Source of the DNA: Sorangium cellulosum | GTDB lineage: Bacteria; Myxococcota_A; Polyangia; Polyangiales; Polyangiaceae | Reading direction: 5' to 3' | DNA length: 64,000 nucleotides | NCBI RefSeq assembly: GCF_002950945.1 | Contig: NZ_CP012673.1 | Span: 14,493,590 to 14,557,589, forward strand | Shown here: positions 10,720 through 19,164 of the stretch, in pieces | Layout of the letters: every line of letters begins with the position of its first letter | Numbering within the stretch: the first letter of the stretch is position 1 | The notes under the pieces: model-generated | What the model was told of the DNA's origin: nothing | The model's input: the letters and a program-made list of their open reading frames with translations, nothing else | Databases searched by the model: none | Made by a program: the position numbers and the translations under genes

Positions 10720-11730
10720 CTAGAACACGACCTGGAGCTTCATGGGCGCGGTGCCCTTCTTCATCATCTCGAGCCCGCGCGGCAGCTCCTCGACCGGCAT
10801 CGCCTCGGAGAGGAGCTTCTTCACGTCGACCGCGCCGCGCTCCATCAGCTTGAAGGCGCGGTCGTAGGTCCTCCGGATCGCGAAGCTGCCGATGATCTCG
10901 AGATCGCGCCGGTAGATCTCGAACGGCGAGACCTCGACCTTGTCCTGCGGGCCGCAGACGCCGAAGACGAGGTACCGGCCGCCGTTCTTGACGTACTGGA
11001 TCGAGTCGCCGAACACCCGGGCGACGCCGGTCGCGTCGATGACGACGTCGAAGCCGTAGGGCGCGATCTTCTTGAGCTTCGCGGAGAGCGCGTTGTCGGC
11101 GAGGACCACCTCGGTCGCGCCGTGCTCGCGGGCGAGCGCGAGCTTCGACTCGACGATGTCGACCACGGTGACGGCGGCGGCGCCGTTCGCCCGGCTCGCC
11201 TGGAGGTGGAGCTGGCCGATCGGGCCGGCGCCGAGCACGAGGACCTCCGAGCCGATCTCGATGCGCGCGCGGTCCTGGCCGAACACGACGCAGGCGAGCG
11301 GCTCGCAGAACGCGGCCTCGCTGAACGAGACGTTCTCGAAGCGATAGCAGTTCTTCGCGGGCACGCGCACGAGCTCGGCGAAGCCGCCGTCGCGGGTCAC
11401 GCCCACCGCGTTCCAGCGCAGGCAGTGGTTCTGCCGGTTGATCATGCAGAAGTGGCACTCCTCGCAGGTCACCGTCGGATCGACCATGACCCGGTCGCCC
11501 GGCTTCAGGCCGTCGACCTCATCGCCCACCGCGGCCACCTCGCCGGCGAGCTCGTGCCCGGGGATGAGCGGGAACGTCGGGAAGAAATCGCCCTCCCAGA
11601 TGTGCACGTCCGTCCCGCAGATGCCGCACGCCTTCGCGCGGACGAGGACGTCGCGCGGGCCGATCTGGGGCGGCGCAACGTCGTTGCGGACGACGATCTT
11701 CTTCACGGCCTCGAGCACGGCAGCCTTCAT
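10720..11730 (-). CDS. Zinc-dependent polyol dehydrogenase (sorbitol/xylitol dehydrogenase type, MDR family)
   Basis: 336 residues. It is an NAD(P)-dependent medium-chain dehydrogenase: catalytic zinc ligands in CGICGTDVH and PGHELAGEV, four structural-zinc Cys in CEECHFCMINRQNHC, and a Rossmann motif GAGPIGQLHL. The start at 11730 (MKAAVLEAV) has a textbook GGGAGGTGA just upstream, so the frame's earlier ATG at 11757 is not used. Co-orientation with xylB (64 bases downstream) supports a polyol such as xylitol or D-arabitol/sorbitol as substrate, giving a ketose such as xylulose (inference). No sugar transporter or regulator is next to the pair. Confidence 0.88.
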   Translation of the reverse strand: MKAAVLEAVKKIVVRNDVAPPQIGPRDVLVRAKACGICGTDVHIWEGDFFPTFPLIPGHELAGEVAAVGDEVDGLKPGDRVMVDPTVTCEECHFCMINRQNHCLRWNAVGVTRDGGFAELVRVPAKNCYRFENVSFSEAAFCEPLACVVFGQDRARIEIGSEVLVLGAGPIGQLHLQASRANGAAAVTVVDIVESKLALAREHGATEVVLADNALSAKLKKIAPYGFDVVIDATGVARVFGDSIQYVKNGGRYLVFGVCGPQDKVEVSPFEIYRRDLEIIGSFAIRRTYDRAFKLMERGAVDVKKLLSEAMPVEELPRGLEMMKKGTAPMKLQVVF

Positions 11731-11853
11731 GCGGTCACCTCCCTCGAGGCGTCGCATAAGCGGGCCGTGGCCCGGCGTCGAGCGCGTCGAGCGCCGCCCT
11801 GCGCGCCGCGCGCCGTCGAGTGCGGCGCCGCGCAGGGGGCTTGACGCGGGACG

Positions 11854-12870
11854 TTACGACTTGGCGGGGGCCTTGGGCGGGGAGATGGTGCGCCAGAGGA
11901 ACGAGTAGACGTCCATCAGATCGCGCGGGGCGAGGGCGCGCTCGCGGAGGCGCCGCTCGAGCTCGCGCGCGAGCGCCTGCATCCGGGCGTAGCCCTCGGA
12001 GCTCGGCGCGCGATCGTAGGCGAGGTCGAAGCCCAGGACGGCGGCCTGCTTCTCGAAGAACGAGGGCTTCACGAAGACGTGCTCGGCGGGGTTCACGAGC
12101 GCGCTCAGGATCGTGGCGAGCGGCCACGTGACGACCTTGGCGGCGGCGAGCACGCCGGCCAGCCGATCGAAGCGGGCGGCGTAGTCGTCCGTCCCGTAGA
12201 GGAGGTCGACGACCGCCTCGGCGTAGGCGCGGTGGTGCTCGGCGGCCATCTTGTTGAAGGGGATGAGGTCGCCGAGCGGGTGCAGGAGGCCGGTCGCCGC
12301 CTTGTGGACCTTCGTGATCCTCTCCATGAAGTCGGCGAGGTTGCCCGCGGCGAGCAGCGCCTCGAGCTCGCCCTTGGCGAGGAGCGCGCGCGCCGTCTCG
12401 ATGGCGCTCTGCTTGAAGGCCTTGCTCTTCTTCTTCGCCGTCGCGCCGTTCTTCGACCCGCTCGACCCGCCCTCGGTCGGCTCGCCCCCCGCGAAGCCGC
12501 GCTCGTCGGCGACGAAGTGCGGGCCCCCGAACCCGCCCTCGAACTGCGCCTCGAAGGTGGCGATCTGCTCGTCGAAGCTGGTGACCGGCGGCGCGGCCAC
12601 GCGCACGCGCGCCTTCTTCGCGGCGGCGGACGGCCGGTCGCGCAGGCCGCGGATCCTGGCCTCGAGCGCGCTCGCCTCGTCGTCGGCGAGCTGCACCGGC
12701 TCGAGCTTCGACCAGAAGGCCTTGGCGATGGAGTGATTGTGGCCGTCTTCGAAGTCGTAGAAGCGCTTTTCGTCGCGCTCCTCGACGAGGTATCCGAGTC
12801 CCCATTGCGGACACCCCGGGTGCTTGACGATGACGGGGGCCGAAGGTTCCGTTGAACGAGAGGTCGCCAT
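11854..12870 (-). CDS. Hypothetical protein with DUF3553-like N-terminal segment
   Basis: 338 residues, cytoplasmic by sequence. The N-terminal part (KHPGCPQWGLGYLVEERDEKRFYDFEDG) resembles small beta-barrel segments of DUF3553 type, where 'P-x-W-G-x-G' marks a strand turn. A Lys/Ala/Gly-rich linker with a KKKSKAFK patch lies near residues 130-155. The C-terminal half has helices and a conserved-looking stretch (HPLGDLIPFNKM ... NPAEHVFVKPSFFEKQAAVLGFDLAYDRAPSSEGYARM ... DLMDVYSFLWR) that I have seen in otherwise uncharacterised proteins. No catalytic motif is recognisable. It starts with ATG at 12870 and is followed on the same strand by the dehydrogenase gene, 123 bases away. Confidence 0.65.
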   Translation of the reverse strand: MATSRSTEPSAPVIVKHPGCPQWGLGYLVEERDEKRFYDFEDGHNHSIAKAFWSKLEPVQLADDEASALEARIRGLRDRPSAAAKKARVRVAAPPVTSFDEQIATFEAQFEGGFGGPHFVADERGFAGGEPTEGGSSGSKNGATAKKKSKAFKQSAIETARALLAKGELEALLAAGNLADFMERITKVHKAATGLLHPLGDLIPFNKMAAEHHRAYAEAVVDLLYGTDDYAARFDRLAGVLAAAKVVTWPLATILSALVNPAEHVFVKPSFFEKQAAVLGFDLAYDRAPSSEGYARMQALARELERRLRERALAPRDLMDVYSFLWRTISPPKAPAKS

Positions 12871-13013
12871 AGGCGGCGCAGCCTACCCGATCTTGGCGCG
12901 GCCGCACCCCGCTCCCGCGCCGCGTCTGGACTCGCGTTCAGGTAGCCCGCGCGGCCAGCGCGCAGACAGGCCCTTCCGCGCTCGGCGCGCGCCGTCTCGC
13001 GCGGCGGCCGGCG

Positions 13014-13679
13014 TCAGTTGACGTCGCGCGTGGCGGACGCGAGCGCGAGCTGCTGGAGCGCGAGCGCCTCGGTGACGCGGCGCACCCGGACGCCGACGTC
13101 GAGCGTCTCCAGCACGGCCTGGCGCTCCCGCGCGTCGAGGATCAGGTGGTGGGCGCAGAGGTCCGCGACGAGCGCGGTGCCCGCGTCGCGCGGCAGGCGG
13201 AGCTCGAAGGCGTCGTCCCGCTCGCGGACGAGCGCGGCGAACGAGGCCGCGGTGGAGATGAGCGCCGCGTGGTCCTGGGCTGAGATCTCGCCGGGCTCAT
13301 CCTCGAGCACGGTCGCCGCGGCGGTCCGGTAGGGCGGCACGAACGGGCGCTCCGCCAGGCGCACGCGGGCGCGGCCGCGCAGCACGATGTTGTAGCGGCC
13401 CCCCGGCAGCTCGGCGTGATCGATGATCTCGCCGGCGCCGGCCACGGGGGCGATGGCCGGGTGGCCGTGCGCGTCGACCGCGCGGGGGTCCGTGATGAGG
13501 ACGACCGAGAGGATGCGGTGCGTCTCGAGGGCGTCGCGCACGAGGGCCCGGTAACGCGGCTCGAAGATGTGGAGCGGCAGCAGGGCGCCGGGGAAGAGCA
13601 CCGTCTGCGGCAGCGGGAACAGCGGGAGCTCGGGCAGGGCTGCGGTGAGGTCGCCCGGTCGCGGAGGCGTCGTTTCCAC
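13014..13679 (-). CDS. LON substrate-binding domain protein
   Basis: 221 residues. It is the N-terminal (LAN/LON) domain of Lon protease as a stand-alone protein: LPLFPLPQTVLFPGALLPLHIFEPRYRALVRDAL is diagnostic, followed by GAGEIIDHAELPGGRYNIVLRGRARVRL. No AAA+ or protease domain follows. Such single-domain proteins are common in proteobacteria; their role is not settled but is thought to be substrate recognition or small-molecule binding. It follows folE by 83 bases on the same strand. Confidence 0.88.
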   Translation of the reverse strand: METTPPRPGDLTAALPELPLFPLPQTVLFPGALLPLHIFEPRYRALVRDALETHRILSVVLITDPRAVDAHGHPAIAPVAGAGEIIDHAELPGGRYNIVLRGRARVRLAERPFVPPYRTAAATVLEDEPGEISAQDHAALISTAASFAALVRERDDAFELRLPRDAGTALVADLCAHHLILDARERQAVLETLDVGVRVRRVTEALALQQLALASATRDVN

Positions 13680-13762
13680 GGACCCAGGCTAGCACGCAGG
13701 GGGCGCGCCGGGCTGCGCGCTCCGCGGCCCGTCCCCGGGTCCGTCGAGGCCCGCGGCGGCGG

Positions 13763-14341
13763 TCAGGTCCGCCCGCCGGAGAGCGCGGCGGCGAACGCGA
13801 GGTCGCGCTCCGGGCCCGGCTCGGCGAACACCCCCGCCACCGCGACCGTCTCGATGAGGGCGCCCGATTTGCGCTCGCCGCGCGCGATCAGGCAGGTGTG
13901 GGTCAGCGCGAGCTTGCAGAGCGCGCCGCGCGCGCCGAGCTCGCTGACGAGCAGCTCGACGAGCTGCCCGCCGATGCGCTCCTGCAGCGTGAGCCGCCGG
14001 GCGAGCGCGTCGAGCACGTGCGCGAGCGTGCCGATGCCGGCGACCCGCGCGCCCGGCAGGTAGGTGATGACGCCGGTGCCGTGGGCCGGCAGCAGGTGAT
14101 GTGGGCACATCGTGGTCACGGCGAGGTCCCGGGCGACGACGAGGCCGCGATCGAACGGGCCTGCCTCCATGGCGCCCTCGCGGAGCACCGCGGCGGCGTC
14201 GATCGCCTCGCCCTCGATCAGGTCGTCCGCCCACGCGTCCGCGACCCGCTCGCCGGTGCCGGCGAGATCCCCCTCGATGTCGCGTCCGAGGGCGCGGAGG
14301 AACTCCTCGATGGCCTTGCCCGCTCTTTGCCGGTCGATCAC
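13763..14341 (-). CDS. folE: GTP cyclohydrolase I
   Basis: 192 residues. It converts GTP to 7,8-dihydroneopterin triphosphate, the first step of folate (and pterin) synthesis. Diagnostic parts are TTMCPHHLLPAHG with the Cys and His zinc ligands, GIGTLAHVLDALARRLTLQERIG, and a second Cys in HTCLIARG close to the active site. It is slightly shorter at the N-terminus than E. coli FolE (222 residues). The DUF2203 gene ends nine bases before this start, so they are likely one operon with the LON-domain gene downstream. Confidence 0.95.
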   Translation of the reverse strand: MIDRQRAGKAIEEFLRALGRDIEGDLAGTGERVADAWADDLIEGEAIDAAAVLREGAMEAGPFDRGLVVARDLAVTTMCPHHLLPAHGTGVITYLPGARVAGIGTLAHVLDALARRLTLQERIGGQLVELLVSELGARGALCKLALTHTCLIARGERKSGALIETVAVAGVFAEPGPERDLAFAAALSGGRT

Positions 14342-14350
14342 GGGGCCTCG

Positions 14351-14800
14351 TCAGTTGAGCAGCTGCCGGCGCCTCTCGGCGGTGAGGGGCTTGCGCCCCG
14401 CGTAGCCCTCCTTGAGCGCGTGGTAATGCTCGACGGCCGTTTCCCCGTAGCGCCAGCAGAGCCACACGAGGGCGCCGTCGACGCGGCCGTAGAAATCGCA
14501 GAGCCCGATGCGCTGGTCCTTCACGATCACCCCGAGCTCCTCGACGTCGCGCCACCCCGACTCGTACGCGGCGATCTTCTCCGAGAGCTCGCGCTCGCGC
14601 GCCCGCGCCAGCTCGCTGCCGTTCCGCGCCAGCTCGATGAGCTGATCCGGCCTCGCCGCCGGGCTCTCCACGGCCTGGACGAGCTCCTGCCAGCAGCGCT
14701 CGATGTCGCTCGCGAGGGCGAGCTGCCGGCCGATGAGCGCGGAGAGCCGCGGGACGAGCGCGTTCGCCTCCTCGATCGTCCAGATGCGGGGAGAGCTCAC
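14351..14800 (-). CDS. DUF2203 family protein
   Basis: 149 residues. The family pattern is clear: WTIEEANALVPRLSALI at the start, a long central helix, LGVIVKDQRIGLCDFYGRVDGALVWLCWRYGETAVEHYHALKEGYAGRKPL at the end. The family has no assigned biochemical function. It is the first gene of a probable DUF2203-folE operon (nine-base gap). The start at 14800 gives the family's usual N-terminus and is preceded by a GGGGAGGTCCC ribosome-binding region. Confidence 0.85.
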   Translation of the reverse strand: MSSPRIWTIEEANALVPRLSALIGRQLALASDIERCWQELVQAVESPAARPDQLIELARNGSELARARERELSEKIAAYESGWRDVEELGVIVKDQRIGLCDFYGRVDGALVWLCWRYGETAVEHYHALKEGYAGRKPLTAERRRQLLN

Positions 14801-14887
14801 GGGACCTCCCCGGCAAGGCGACGCGACAGCCCGTTCATGCAGGGCCGGTAAGCGGAGGAGCGGGCGGCGTCAAGGCCCTCCCGGCGC

Positions 14888-14985
14888 CGCCCTCGTCCTT
14901 GTCCCCGTCCCTGTCCTTGCCCTCGCGCTCGCGCTCGCCCTCGCGCTCGTCTTCGTCCTCGTCCTCGTCTTCGTCCTCGTCACTG
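14888..14985. repeat. Pyrimidine-biased simple repeat (CTCGTC/CTTGTC/GCGCTC units)
   Basis: About 100 bases of hexamer-like units such as CTCGTC, CTTGTC, CTCGCG and CTTCGT, almost free of A on this strand. It separates the divergent DUF2203 and potC genes and sits just upstream of a candidate potC promoter. It is a degenerate microsatellite that may vary in length by replication slippage. Confidence 0.7.
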
Positions 14986-14987
14986 AG

Positions 14988-15015
14988 TTGCAACCGTCGT
15001 TCCGTAAGCGATAAG
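14988..15015 (+). promoter_or_regulatory. Candidate sigma-70-type promoter of the pot operon
   Basis: TTGCAA (14988-14993) and GATAAG (15010-15015) are separated by 16 bases and lie 38 bases before the potC start. Each matches four of six consensus bases. The area is less GC-rich than its surroundings. No experimental support. Confidence 0.35.
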
Positions 15016-15052
15016 CTCGCGCAGTGACCGTGTAGGACTGCGAGGCCGCTGC

Positions 15053-15898
15053 ATGCGACTCCGAACCATGTCGGGCATCAGGCTGTCGAATCTGCTCCTC
15101 TCCGGCTGGTGCGGCCTCGTGCTCGTGTACCTCTACCTGCCGATCCTGCTGCTCATCATCTACTCGTTCAACGCCTCCAGGCTGGGCGTGGTCTGGGAGG
15201 GCCTGACCTTCCAGTGGTACCGGCAGCTCTTCGGCGAGCTCGTCGCCCACCTGGGCGACGAGCGCCGGTCGCCGCTCATCGAGTCGCTGAGCAACAGCGT
15301 GGTCATCGCCTCGATCGCCACGGTGCTCTCGGTCGCCCTCGGCACGGCGGGCGCCTGGCTGCTCTATCGTTACAAGTTCCCCGCGCTCCGGTCGCTCACG
15401 ACGTTGATCTTCATTCCCATGATCATCCCCGAGATCATCATGGGGATCAGCCTGCTCATCTTCTTCAAGACGGTCGAGCTGGAGCTCGGCTTCACGACGG
15501 TCATCATCTCGCACGTCACCTTCTGCTTCCCGTTCGTGCTCATCGCCGTCCAGGCGCGCCTCGCGGGGCTCGATCCGTCGCTCGAGGAGGCCGCCATGGA
15601 CCTCGGGGCGACGCCGCTCAAGGCGTTCTTCCTGGTGATGGTGCCTTATCTTCTGCCCGCCATCATCTCGGGCGCGCTGATGTCGTTCACGCTGTCGATG
15701 GATGAGTTCATCGTCACCTATTTCACCACCGGGCCGAAGTCCCAGACGCTGCCGATCAAGGTGTTCGGCATGGCGAAGCTCGGCTTGAACCCGATCCTGA
15801 ACACGATCTCGACCGTGTTCATCGTCGCGACGGCGATGCTCGTGGTGGTCGCCGAGTCGCTGAAGGGGGCGGGCAAGCGGCTCCCCCGCGAGGGGTGA
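15053..15898 (+). CDS. potC: Spermidine/putrescine ABC transporter permease PotC
   Basis: 281 residues. It is one of two inner-membrane channel subunits of a polyamine importer. Six membrane segments are visible, the first at about residues 16-40 (VLVYLYLPILLLIIYSFN). The ABC permease 'EAA' loop is EEAAMDLGATPLKAFFLVMVPYLLPAI, which contacts PotA. SFTLSMDEFIVTYFTTGP is typical of PotC. The ATG at 15053 is preferred because GCGAGG lies eight bases upstream; an ATG at 15068 is also possible. It is first in a four-gene operon potC-potD-potB-potA, an unusual order (potABCD in E. coli). Confidence 0.93.
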   Translation: MRLRTMSGIRLSNLLLSGWCGLVLVYLYLPILLLIIYSFNASRLGVVWEGLTFQWYRQLFGELVAHLGDERRSPLIESLSNSVVIASIATVLSVALGTAGAWLLYRYKFPALRSLTTLIFIPMIIPEIIMGISLLIFFKTVELELGFTTVIISHVTFCFPFVLIAVQARLAGLDPSLEEAAMDLGATPLKAFFLVMVPYLLPAIISGALMSFTLSMDEFIVTYFTTGPKSQTLPIKVFGMAKLGLNPILNTISTVFIVATAMLVVVAESLKGAGKRLPREG

Positions 15899-15953
15899 CG
15901 GCGAGCGACGCGCGGGCGGCCTGCGCCGGCGCATGCACACAAGGAAGAGGCCA

Positions 15954-17048
15954 ATGAAACGCAACTCCGCGCTCCTATTGCTGCTGTACGTCACCGCCGT
16001 GCTCCTGCTCGGCTGTGGGAAGAAGGCCGACCCTGCGCCCTCGGCGGCCGCCTCGGGCGGCGCCGCGGCGCCGGAGCCGAAGGCCGGCGGCGAGCTCAAC
16101 CTCCTCGCGTGGTCCGAGTACGTCCCGCAGGAGGTCCTCGACGGGTTCACGAAGGAGACAGGCATCAAGGTCAACTACGAGGCGTTCGCCTCGAACGAGG
16201 AGATGATGTCGAAGCTCCTCGCCGGGGGAACCCGGTACGACCTCATCCAGCCCTCGGAGTACACGGTCGAGGCGCTCGTGAAGCAGAAGAAGCTGAAGGA
16301 GCTCGATCATTCGCGCATCCCGAACCTGAAGAACATCGCGCCGGTGTTCAGGGGCCAGCCGCACGACCCGGAGCTCAAGTACTCGGTCCCCTGGATGGCC
16401 TCGACGGTCGGGATCGTCGTCAACACCGAGAAGGTGAAGGAGCCCATCAAGGGCTACAAGGACGTGTTCCAGCCGAAGTACAAGGGGCGCATCGTGGCCC
16501 TGAACGACGCGCGGGAGCTCGTCTCGTGGGTGCTGGTCACGATGGGCCACAAGGCCGACGACGTGACGCCGGAGACCCTCGCGAAGATCAAGCCGACGCT
16601 CGCGGAGTGGATCAAGCTCGTGAAGGTGTTCGACTCCGACAGCCCGAAGACGGCGCTCCTCAACGGCGACGTCGACCTCGGCGTCATCTGGAGCGGCGAG
16701 GCGGCCATCCTCCACGACACGGACAAGAAGAAGTTCCAGTTCATCCTGCCGGCCGAGGGGACCCACAAGGCGATCGACAGCCTCGCGATCCCCGACAACG
16801 CCCAGAACAAGATCGGCGCGGAGATGTTCATGAACTACATCCTCCGCCCGGAGGTGAGCAAGCTCATCTCGGACAAGTTCCCTTACACCAACCCGAACAT
16901 GGAGGCGCGCAAGCTGCTCACGCCGGAGCAGCTCGCGAACCCGGCGAGTTACCCGCCCCTCACGGAGATGGAGACCTTCCACGACATCGGGAAGGCGGCG
17001 GCCGACATCGACAAGCTGGTGACGGACCTCAAGGCGGCGTCGGAGTGA
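15954..17048 (+). CDS. potD: Polyamine ABC transporter substrate-binding lipoprotein PotD
   Basis: 364 residues. It captures spermidine/putrescine in the periplasm for PotBC. A lipoprotein signal ends with VLLLGC, lipidated Cys21. The mature part begins after an Ala/Pro/Gly linker with LNLLAWSEYVPQEVLDGFTKETGI, the PotD/PotF fold start. SNEEMMSKLLAGGTRYDLIQPSEY and the ligand-site region VDLGVIWSGEAAILH also match. The start ATG at 15954 has GGAAGAGG at 15943-15950; the upstream in-frame ATG at 15933 is not needed. Placement of the binding protein between the two permease genes is uncommon. Confidence 0.94.
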   Translation: MKRNSALLLLLYVTAVLLLGCGKKADPAPSAAASGGAAAPEPKAGGELNLLAWSEYVPQEVLDGFTKETGIKVNYEAFASNEEMMSKLLAGGTRYDLIQPSEYTVEALVKQKKLKELDHSRIPNLKNIAPVFRGQPHDPELKYSVPWMASTVGIVVNTEKVKEPIKGYKDVFQPKYKGRIVALNDARELVSWVLVTMGHKADDVTPETLAKIKPTLAEWIKLVKVFDSDSPKTALLNGDVDLGVIWSGEAAILHDTDKKKFQFILPAEGTHKAIDSLAIPDNAQNKIGAEMFMNYILRPEVSKLISDKFPYTNPNMEARKLLTPEQLANPASYPPLTEMETFHDIGKAAADIDKLVTDLKAASE

Positions 17049-17061
17049 GCGGCGCGGCGTC

Positions 17062-17940
17062 ATGAACACGGCCGCCGGGCAGGTCGTCGAGCTCCAGGGG
17101 GCCCAGCGGAGGCCGGGGATCCGCGGGTGGCTGCTCCTCGCGCCGCTGCTCCTCTGGCTCATCGCCTTCGTCGTCGCGCCCACCGGGATCATGCTCGTCT
17201 ACAGCTTCTGCCAGCGGGACGAGCTCGGGCAGGTGGTCTTCGAGCTCTCGCTCGAGAACTACGCGCGCGTCTTCGACGCGACCTACCTCAAGATCCTGCT
17301 CAACTCGATCCGGTACGCCGCCATCACCACGGCGATCTGCCTCGTCGCGGGGTATCCGGTGGCGTATTTCATCGGGCGGGCGCGGGAGGGCGTGCGGAAC
17401 AAGCTGCTCATGCTGGTCATGGTGCCGTTCTGGACGAGCTTCCTCATCCGGACCTACGCGTGGATCTCCATCCTGAAGTCGGAGGGGCTGCTCAACGCGC
17501 TGCTCCTCTATCTGCAGATCCTCTCGGCGCCGCTCGACGTCATGTACACGCCGACGGCGGTGATCATCGGGCTCGTCTACTCCTATCTCCCCTTCATGAT
17601 CCTGCCCATCTACGGGAGCGTCGAGAAGCTCGACAACGCCCTCGTCGAGGCGGCCTTCGACCTCGGCGCGGGGCCCGTGGCCGCGTTCTCGCACGTCATC
17701 GTCCCGCTCACCCGGCCGGGGATCCTCGCGGGGGTCCTCCTCGTGTTCATCCCGGCGCTCGGGATGTTCGCGATCACCGATCTCATGGGCGGGGGGCGGG
17801 TGCCGATGGTCGGCAACGTGATCCAGAACCAGTTCCTCCAGGCGCGCAACTGGCCGTTCGGCTCCGCGCTCGGCATGACGCTCCTGCTCATGTTCTCGCT
17901 GCTCTTCCTGCTCGGCATGCGCCGGGAGCCGGAGCGCTGA
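17062..17940 (+). CDS. potB: Spermidine/putrescine ABC transporter permease PotB
   Basis: 292 residues. Partner permease of PotC. Six membrane segments are visible, with the first at about 23-46 (LLLAPLLLWLIAFVVAPTGIML). The EAA loop is VEAAFDLGAGPVAAFSHVIVPLTRPGI. The motif PFWTSFLIRTYAWISIL is typical of PotB/PotH. It begins 13 bases after the potD stop and is 30 bases from potA, in line with one transcript. Confidence 0.94.
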   Translation: MNTAAGQVVELQGAQRRPGIRGWLLLAPLLLWLIAFVVAPTGIMLVYSFCQRDELGQVVFELSLENYARVFDATYLKILLNSIRYAAITTAICLVAGYPVAYFIGRAREGVRNKLLMLVMVPFWTSFLIRTYAWISILKSEGLLNALLLYLQILSAPLDVMYTPTAVIIGLVYSYLPFMILPIYGSVEKLDNALVEAAFDLGAGPVAAFSHVIVPLTRPGILAGVLLVFIPALGMFAITDLMGGGRVPMVGNVIQNQFLQARNWPFGSALGMTLLLMFSLLFLLGMRREPER

Positions 17941-17970
17941 TGGGGCGCTCTCGCGTGACGAGGTAAATCG

Positions 17971-19056
17971 ATGGATGTGATGGTCGAGCTCCGCGCGGTC
18001 ACCAAGCGGTTCGGCGGTTTCCAGGCGGTGAGCGAGGTCGATCTCCAGATCAAGGCGGGCGAGTTCATCACGCTGCTCGGCCCCTCGGGTTGCGGCAAGA
18101 CGACCCTGCTCCGGATGATCTCGGGCTTCGAGACGCCGACGAGCGGGGCCGTCCTGCTCGAGGGGAAGGACGTGACGCACGAGCCCCCCTACCGGCGGGA
18201 CGTGAACCAGGTGTTCCAGAGCTACGCGCTGTTCCCGCACATGACCGTGCAGGAGAACATCAGCTTCGGGCTGCGGATGAAGAAGGTTCCCAAGCCGGAG
18301 ATGGCCGAGCGGGTCCGCGCCGCGGTCGCGATGGTGTCGCTCGGGGGCATGGAGGATCGCAAGCCGACGCAGCTCTCCGGCGGGCAGCGGCAGCGCGTGG
18401 CGCTCGCGCGGGCGATCGTCTGCCGCCCGAAGGTGCTGCTGCTCGACGAGCCCCTCTCGGCGCTCGACGCGAAGCTCCGGCACGCGATGCAGGTGGAGCT
18501 CAAGGAGCTCCAGAAGAAGCTCGGGATCACCTTCGTGTTCGTGACCCACGACCAGGAAGAGGCGCTCACCATGAGCGACCGGATCGCGGTGATCAACAAG
18601 GGGCGGATCGAGCAGCTCGGCGACGCGTCGCAGATCTACCACCGGCCCAAGACGACGTTCGTCGCGAACTTCATCGGCCAGGCCAACATCCTCCGGGGCG
18701 CCGTGCTCTCCCGGAGCGGCGATCGCGCGCGGGTGGGGCTCGAGGGGGGGATCGAGCTCCTCGTCAACGCCGAGCACCTCGCGTCCGGGGCGGAGAGCGC
18801 GCTCGTCTCCATCCGGCCCGAGAAGATCGCGCTCCGCAAGGAGCGGCAAGGCGGCTACGAGAGCGTGTTCGAGGCGCGCGTCGAGGACGAGCTGTTCAAG
18901 GGCGCGACCGACCAGCTGCGGCTCCGGACCGACTCCGGGCTCGCGCTCACGGCCGTCGTCGCCAACGAGAGCTCCGGCCAGACGGCGCTGCACGCCGGGG
19001 ATAGGGTCTTCTGCCACCTTCACCCCGACGACATCGTCATCGTCCACGAGGAGTGA
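17971..19056 (+). CDS. potA: Polyamine ABC transporter ATP-binding protein PotA
   Basis: 361 residues. It powers uptake by hydrolysing ATP. Walker A is GPSGCGKTTL (about 42-51), the signature is LSGGQRQRVALARA, Walker B is VLLLDEPLSALD, and the switch His is in VTHDQEEAL. A C-terminal TOBE-type domain (about 245-361; FIGQANILRG, VSIRPEKIAL, HLHPDDIVIVHEE) completes a PotA-like protein. It is last in the operon. Confidence 0.95.
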   Translation: MDVMVELRAVTKRFGGFQAVSEVDLQIKAGEFITLLGPSGCGKTTLLRMISGFETPTSGAVLLEGKDVTHEPPYRRDVNQVFQSYALFPHMTVQENISFGLRMKKVPKPEMAERVRAAVAMVSLGGMEDRKPTQLSGGQRQRVALARAIVCRPKVLLLDEPLSALDAKLRHAMQVELKELQKKLGITFVFVTHDQEEALTMSDRIAVINKGRIEQLGDASQIYHRPKTTFVANFIGQANILRGAVLSRSGDRARVGLEGGIELLVNAEHLASGAESALVSIRPEKIALRKERQGGYESVFEARVEDELFKGATDQLRLRTDSGLALTAVVANESSGQTALHAGDRVFCHLHPDDIVIVHEE

Positions 19057-19164
19057 GCCGCCGTGGCCCGGCGCCGACTGTGGCGCCGGAGCGTCGTGAA
19101 CTGCGGTTCTCATCCGGCCGTGGCAGCGTGGAAGTCGGCCGCGAACACCGCGTAGGATGGGGGC

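Noticed and set aside
9832..11844. Long plus-strand frame over xylB and the dehydrogenase
   Set aside because: Shadow of the minus-strand genes that carry kinase and zinc motifs.
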